NCBI GenBank assembly: GCA_018907035.1
Contig: JACCIC010000216.1
Span: forward strand, 696,501 to 760,500
Reading direction: 5' to 3'
Origin: Sycobia sp. Sy_11
Taxonomy: Eukaryota > Arthropoda > Insecta > Hymenoptera > Epichrysomallidae
DNA length: 64,000 bases
Of this stretch, positions 58,310-64,000 are shown one piece after another; the stretch's first letter is position 1; every line of letters starts with the position of its first letter. The translations under genes and the position numbers were made by a program. A model generated the notes under the pieces. It was not told where the DNA came from. It was given only the letters and a program-made list of their open reading frames with translations, and ran no database searches.

Positions 58310-58730
58310 TAAATATTGTATAACTTAGTTTATTAATTAATTTTAATTTACGATATTAAATTATTAAGTAATAACATGTAAATAAATAAATATAGAAATG
58401 TGAAATCGTACAAAGATAATCTTAATGAATATAATTATTTTTATACAATTCATAACATTATAAACTATATATAAACTTTTTAATATAATCCAGAATTGCT
58501 ACTTTCGTCGGAACATTGTTAGGCAAATCTTCAGGTATATAAAGGAAATCTACACATGATTCATATGACATTATTTTAGTTTAACGCGAATTGTCATTTC
58601 CGATAAGGATATTTCATCCTTATTTAATTACTTTAATTACCGTATTTACTTTTAAAATAAACAATGATAAATAAAGCTTCTTGAGACTGCAAATAATATG
58701 GTATGTTAATCCCTTAATTCAATTATTACC
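58310..58730. other. AT-rich interior of the inverted repeat
   Basis: No feature supported. Confidence 0.4.
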
Positions 58731-58734
58731 GTAG

Positions 58735-59400
58735 AATTTGGAAGTAAAAGAAAGTGAAAAATATATTTAAACTTGAAGCAGGGCAAGCTGATGAGCGGTG
58801 GGCTTCGGGTGATCGGCCGTTATTTTTGAATGGCGGCGACGTGGAGAAGGGCGACAGGGCAGAGCGATAACGCTTCCTGTGTTCGATGGTATGGAGGTCC
58901 TTGCACGGTCGATATTCTTCGTCTCCTTTCCTGCCTTCCGGACGCGCGGGAATACTCCTCGAGCAAGCGCTTTTCATCGGCGATCTCATTCACGGGTGTT
59001 TGCATCAAGACTTGACTATTCCAAGGCCTGGCTTCGCCTGTAGGAGCGCGAGTTGGCTGCTCCGAACTCGGCCATCCCAGGAGCGTCGGTGGAGCGTTCA
59101 TCTACGTATGGCGGTTGACAGCCGCAGGCGTCTCTAATCCGGGCAAGGTCGACGAACTGGCAAATCCAAGCTGTTTCTCTTGTTACAGGTATCGAGGGCC
59201 CGAGTATTCTCCCTCTCCTTGATCCGTAGCCAGCTTTTATCCTACTATGCCCCAGAGGGCCCCGCCAATAAGGGCTTCCCCTCACCTCCTCTGACGTCAC
59301 GGCGGTGCCGCTCCAATACAGCGGTTAGGTGAGCGGCGAGCCTCGAGTGTGGTCACTCTACTATGCAAGGTAAGACTAGCGGCCGCTCTCCGACGTCCGT
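58735..59400 (-). repeat. GC-rich LTR-like block
   Basis: On the minus strand it contains a TGACGTCA site, then GGATAAAAGCTGG as a TATA-like box near 59230, and it ends in T-rich DNA near 58735. This is the general layout of a retrotransposon LTR (possibly solo). Terminal repeats and target duplication could not be fixed, and short frames inside show no domain. Confidence 0.35.
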
Positions 59401-59478
59401 GCTTGGAAAAGAGAGCGAGAGAAATCCTTTCGATGCGCGTCAATAGCCAGCCAGCGTGGCCACTACAAATTATATTAA

Positions 59479-61108
59479 GGCAGTATTCAACTTCAGAGCC
59501 GGGAAAAAACGCTATTTTTGTGACATTTTCCTGAGAATGCTATTGAAGATATGGATGTAGGATTTGAAATGCTGAATAAATACACTCTTGAAGTACACAA
59601 AAAATTTTTTTTATTTATTTTATACATTTTTTATACATGTAAAGTATGGTCAAAGATAACACCTCAAAAAGTAGGTAACGTTGTCGTGGTCGTAAAATCT
59701 TGCCGACGGATGGTCTGAAACAAAAAAAATCAAATAGTTGTATATTCAGTATGACTCCAGAAACCGATCTAATAAAAATATTTTATGTACGTGCAAAATC
59801 AACAAAATGACGGCTAAAATACGAAAGAAATGCGAAAGAAATTTGCAATAAAAATATACTTAGAATTAAAATTTTAAGTTGATTATAGTTAGGACGGTTG
59901 ATACAAACATATAGAATATATGTTTAAAATTTCATAAGGATCGGTTCAATAGTTTTTTAGTTCTCACGACCACGGTACTTAAAAACGCTATTTTAAGAAA
60001 AACGCGTTTGAAGTTTTTGTAAGTGAAAAATCGTAGACAAAAATTATCTTAAGTTCAATCAGTGATGCCTGGGACATACAATATGCCTTCAACTTGTTTC
60101 AGGCGAGTATTATCATCTAATTTAACTGCTTCTTTTGAGTTCTGCTCTCCTTAGAAGCCTCAGTCGAGCGGCGGTTCTGTCGAACGTGGTCGCGCATATT
60201 GGCGAACTGAATGGCGGGTTGGTCGATTTTCAGGCCCATAATTTCCATTATTTTCAAAAGTAGGCTGAATCCTTTATGCAGGCAACAGTGAGGCATGCAA
60301 TTTTAATGATTTTTTTCTCCATTATAGATATGCTTCGATGCCATAGCCCAAACTGTTGAATTGAAACACTCATTGTTATTTTGAGTGTTTCTGCCCAAAC
60401 ATCTCTCCAGCAATTCCGTTTTTGTTAGATCTTCGTAGATCGATTTCAGCACCTCTTGTACGTCACTAGCAAGAGCAGGACGATGTTTATAATTTTTTAA
60501 AGCGCTGTTTTCGTCGGCCTTCTTATACTTGCACCAGCTGTCTGAACAGTACGTATACTGTGGTTTGGAGTCTGTTGAGATTTTGTGGTAATAGTCGGTC
60601 CAGATCTCGTTTCGCATGCCTTCTACTAAATTTGAATTCCTTTCAATTGCAAGACTGGAGTTTTTAGATAACTCTAAAAACTACAGTAACTACTCTTAAG
60701 TAATTTGATACTTAGATCAGCAATCTTCACTTTTTTAATCACGACTTTTGGTTTCTTCACAACGTTCTTCGGTGCAGCTAATTTTTCGTTTTTTTCTTCA
60801 CCGGCCTTCAGTTTTGCAGTCTCAGCTTTTCTTCTTTGAGTTAAGATTTTCTTCGTATCACTTGCACGTTTGATTTACAATAGGGGAGCATCTGCTGTAG
60901 CGAACAAGGCCAGGTAGATGGCTTATCCGGCGCGCGCGCTGGGCGGGTCGGAATAGCGGGCTCAGGTAAGTATGTTCGAAAGGTGAAAAAGTATAGTTAG
61001 ACTACCTGAATCATTCTAAAATTTTGAGCTAACATTCTTGAAAATATTTACTTTCGAAAAATGTAAAAAAAAACATTTTTTTTCAAAGTTGTAAAGTAGA
61101 ATACTGCC
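59479..61108 (-). mobile_element. Mutator/Kolobok-like DNA transposon, internally deleted
   Basis: The ends are GGCAGTATTC-A-ACTT (left) and its complement at 61108 (right, GGCAGTATTC-T-ACTT). TTAA precedes the left end and TTCA follows the right end, consistent with a TTAA target duplication with one change. It contains the C-terminal part of a transposase on the minus strand. TTAA with such ends fits Kolobok; the protein resembles the domain filed as Mutator-like in insects. Confidence 0.65.
60120..60620 (-). pseudogene. Mutator-like transposase C-terminal fragment
   Basis: RNEIWTDYYHKISTDSKPQY, YCSDSWCKYKKADENSALKN, LASDVQEVLKSIYEDLTKTE and LGRNTQNNNECFNSTVWAMA match the insect Mutator-like transposase domain (GRNTQN-NES-N motif). 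After a stop, IKDSAYFKIMEIMGLKID and an Arg/Lys-rich tail continue in another frame. A Lys-rich stretch with stops lies upstream (60700-60870). The N-terminal and most of the catalytic part are missing. Confidence 0.7.
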
Positions 61109-61111
61109 TTC

Positions 61112-61206
61112 ATATAATAAAATGTAATAAATGCAAAAGATTCTATATCAATAAGATATGTAAAATGTAAACAAAAATTATATAAATTTTAAAGTATATG
61201 ATTATA
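61112..61206. other. Spacer between the two DNA transposons
   Basis: AT-rich DNA separating the Kolobok-like end from the mariner left end. Confidence 0.4.
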
Positions 61207-62095
61207 TCAGGTTGTCAAATATCTTCCTTTCGCCTTTTTGTCTTATGAATTTCACGGCTATGTACAAAACGCTACAGAGCTCGTATATGGCAATACTATA
61301 CATCATTTGAAAGGTCTTGACATAACGTAAAAAATGATATTATGCATGATTAGTTTGGATATTGCGTTCAAAAGTTATAGAGGTGTAAACATGGAGTTCA
61401 CTAACGCCGAAATTGGTGCTATTTTAAAAGTTTTCCTTCATCATAGGCAAATCCGCCAGAAAAACGTTCCTTGAGATTAATGGTGTTTTGGGGGATGGCA
61501 CGCTATCACTTCGAACTACAGAGGAATGGTTTCCGGTGAAAACGACACCATGGATAAGCCAGCCAGCGGAAGACCTGTGACGACGAATATCGATCAAATC
61601 ATGGAATTTATCGAGTTAGACCTGCATGTGGCATCTCGTGACATCGCTCAGGAGATGAGAGTTAGTTACCAAACCATTTTAAACCATCTGCAGAAGACTG
61701 GATACAAAAAAAGGCGTATAGTTCCACTAGAAAAATGCCAGACCACACACTTCGTTGATGACTCGTCAGAAGCTACGGGAGTTTGGGTGGGAAGTTTTAT
61801 CGCACCCACCATATAGCGCGGACATAGCGCCAAGTGATTACCACTTGTCCCTGTGCATGTCAAATGCCCTTGGTGGTGTAAAGTTTGACTCAAAAGAGGC
61901 TTGTGAAAAGTGGCTGTCCGTGTTCTTCGCAAATAAGGAGAGGGTTTCTACGAGAGGGGTATTATGAAGTTGCCGTCTAGATGGAAACAGATTATCGAAT
62001 AAAATGGTGCATATTGGAAGTAAATCAGACCACTGTAACACTTTTTATAAAGCATTGAATGAAGAGCAAAAAAAGGGGAGATATTTGACAACCTA
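61207..62095 (+). mobile_element. Internally deleted irritans-type mariner
   Basis: The terminal inverted repeats AGGTTGTCAAATATCT are at both ends, inside TA-rich flanks (a TA target is likely). The element is about 890 bp, shorter than the roughly 1.3 kb of full-length relatives. Confidence 0.85.
61391..62000 (+). pseudogene. Irritans-type mariner transposase, middle deleted
   Basis: The N-terminal part is in pieces: MEFTNAEIGAILKVF, then across a stop and frame change LEINGVLGDGTLSLRTTEEW, and NDTMDKPASGRPVTTNIDQI with NHLQKTGYKKR. Then the frame jumps to TRQKLREFGWEVLSHPPYSA, DIAPSDYHLSLCMSNALGGV and KFDSKEACEKWLSVFFANKE, the last catalytic Asp region and C-terminus. The first two catalytic Asp segments are deleted, so the protein is dead. 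Confidence 0.85.
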
Positions 62096-62289
62096 ATATA
62101 TTCTTTGAAACATAACACACCTTTAATAAATATATTATAATATTCTTTATGAGATTATCACGGAATAAAAGAAAAATCAGAAAAATATTTCAAACAAAAG
62201 ATGTACATGTCCTTAATATGAATATTTTATGTTCTACAACCTGTTTTTAGTATAAGCGATATTTCTGGAGAAAATGAAAGCATTCCATC

Positions 62290-62620
62290 TCGGGGCTTTT
62301 CCGAGTATCAGAACGAGATGATAATCATCAATAAATAACATAGAAAATGATCAAATGTTTATTGCTAAATAACTTTTTTTTATTTTCACAAAATTTAGTT
62401 TTAAATCATTCAAAATGATTACGTATAAGGAAAGACATTGAATTTTTCAAAAATTTGAATTTGCTGCAATTTTACATACAGTTAAAGTTGCAAAAAAATT
62501 GGAAAATTTGTACTTTAAAAAATCATAAAATTTTATATGCATTTTAGGAGAATGATGCTTAGACCTTTTTTTATTTAAAATAATCTATTTTTCTTCGGAA
62601 AAAATTTTCCGAAAAGAATA
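62290..62620 (-). repeat. Right arm of the 4.6-kb inverted repeat (partner 57985-58305)
   Basis: Reverse complement of the left arm with scattered substitutions. It ends near the TTCCGAAAA stretch. Confidence 0.85.
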
Positions 62621-62639
62621 GATACATTCTTTACATTGA

Positions 62640-63640
62640 AACATTATGTACGAGTATAACCAAGCAATAAATCAATTGATTCGTATTTTACATATTATAT
62701 TTTTCACATACAACATTTAATAATTATAATTAATTTTGACATGTATAATAATTATTAAAATTATATAATATCGTTAATATCGACATCCCATGTATAAAAA
62801 TTATTGAAATTATTAATTATTAATCTGTACAATTATAATACTGTTAATTAATTTATGTACTAAATAATACATTTAAAGATTTATATATTCTCGAACATTT
62901 CCATTATGAGATGATATATTTGAATTTAAATCAAGTCTTTGTAATATATACTATTCGTATTAAATAATATTTGTATAAAAATTCTTCATGAGATCGCTGA
63001 ATATGCATTTAGCATATAATATTAACAAATTTAAATCTTAATTTACTGCTTCGATGATGACGATTAGGCGTTCTTGGTTTTATTAAAATTATTTATTTGA
63101 TCACTGGTTTTTCATTGTTAGACTGTAATTGCGTTTTCAATGGATTGAATCATTGAGTTTAAATCATTTGAGTAAGTTACTGTAAGTTCAATAAGATTTA
63201 GGTTAATAATTTGAATGTAGTAACAATATATAATTATATGTCGTTTTTATCGAAATCTACGAAATTCATTGTCAAGATATTCAAATTTCTACCAAAACAA
63301 CAGATTTGAAATCATCAAACTAATTACTATTAAAAATAGATTATTAATGTGACTTAATACACATAATTTACACATAAAAAAAATTACATAGAAATAAATT
63401 TTTGCAAAAAACATTTTATATATAAATATCTTTAACTTTAATTTATACGTATTTTAATTTCAATTAGTTAACTATTTTACAAAGTTCTAGCGAGAGGTGT
63501 GCTAACTAAATATATGAATTAGTATCCGCAGGGTAACTAACTGAAATTTTCCTATAAATGTTGCCATTTAGATACCTGCGTTAGTGCCTTATAGAAAACT
63601 TAAGTCAGATAGAAATATAATATCTTACAGTTATCTGTGA
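62640..63640. other. AT-rich spacer, nothing recognised
   Basis: No feature supported. Confidence 0.4.
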
Positions 63641-63649
63641 TAACTGGGT

Positions 63650-64000
63650 ACCCTCCATAGAGCCGAGTATAGAGAGTAGAGAGAAGGAATGGGAACTCCG
63701 CATGGGAAAAGCCATAGACTTATATAAAATATTAGACCGTGCGCTCTGAAAACAGAGATGAAGCATAAACCAGAATAAGAGAGTAATACAAGGAGTCGTA
63801 TTTTCTCTCTCTTAGAAGCGCGGAAGTGAAAGGAGAAGAAAAGTAGGGCAATAGTAACAGAAGAAATATACGTTTCTCCTATATTCTATACCATTGTTAT
63901 TGTTGGACTGTCTCCTACTTTATCTCCGGAGCAGGAGAGGAAGCACTACTCCAGGCTTATCTTTGTCCTTCAATATGGGCTTCAGAGTGTCCGTTCAAGC
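63650..64000. repeat. MITE family B, diverged partial copy at the window end
   Basis: Shares the arm words (CCTCCATAGAG.., TAGAGAGAAGG.., AACTCCGCATGGGAAAAGCC) and the purine-rich middle of the element at 36880-37565. It is cut by the end of the window. Confidence 0.4.

Noticed and set aside
58726..59300. Overlapping frames of 60-94 residues on both strands
   Set aside because: They overlap in several frames of an LTR-like GC-rich block with no recognisable domain.

Overview
This is a piece of an insect nuclear genome, most likely hymenopteran and plausibly an ant. The basis is small introns, an AT-rich background with no CpG depletion, mauritiana-like and irritans-like mariners, and many (TA)n microsatellites. 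The ant assignment is inference; no host marker in the window proves it.

Only one cellular gene is clear. It lies on the minus strand between about 2.9 and 6.3 kb and encodes a SAC-domain inositol phosphatase of the INPP5F/Sac2 family. Seven constitutive exons with consistent splice phases cover the SAC domain, including the CX5R catalytic motif. An eighth exon looks like a duplicate of the last SAC exon. The first exon and the 3' exons are not recognised here.

The rest is a transposon graveyard. In order: a decayed DUF4371/ZMYM1-type hAT (7 kb); a Copia element with one LTR (8.0-11.8 kb); a perfect 39-bp-arm hairpin and half of a small MITE (12.5-12.9 kb); LTR/3' remnants of a GC-rich Gypsy family (13.2-15.0 kb); a foldback-like element built from an inverted 60-bp minisatellite (16.5-17.9 kb); BEL/Pao scraps inside a 430-bp inverted repeat (19.2-23.5 kb); a palindrome (23.5-23.7 kb); a Gypsy with an AGTC target duplication nested in a mariner remnant (23.7-28.05 kb); a nearly intact mauritiana-type mariner inside a second foldback-like copy (28.7-30.8 kb); a frameshifted conserved TE-associated gene (32 kb); a third foldback-like copy (33-34 kb); inverted-repeat MITEs (36.9 and 40.6 kb); a Jockey-like LINE head (38-39 kb); three Gypsy pol remnants and a mariner remnant (39.4-46.8 kb); a Gypsy holding a LOA-like LINE (47.6-54.2 kb); and a large inverted repeat (58.0-62.6 kb) holding an LTR-like block, a Mutator/Kolobok-like element and an internally deleted irritans-type mariner.

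The most unusual item is the foldback-like family. Its copies share the same polarity-switch junction in the 60-bp array, which argues for a defined mobile element rather than ordinary satellite DNA.
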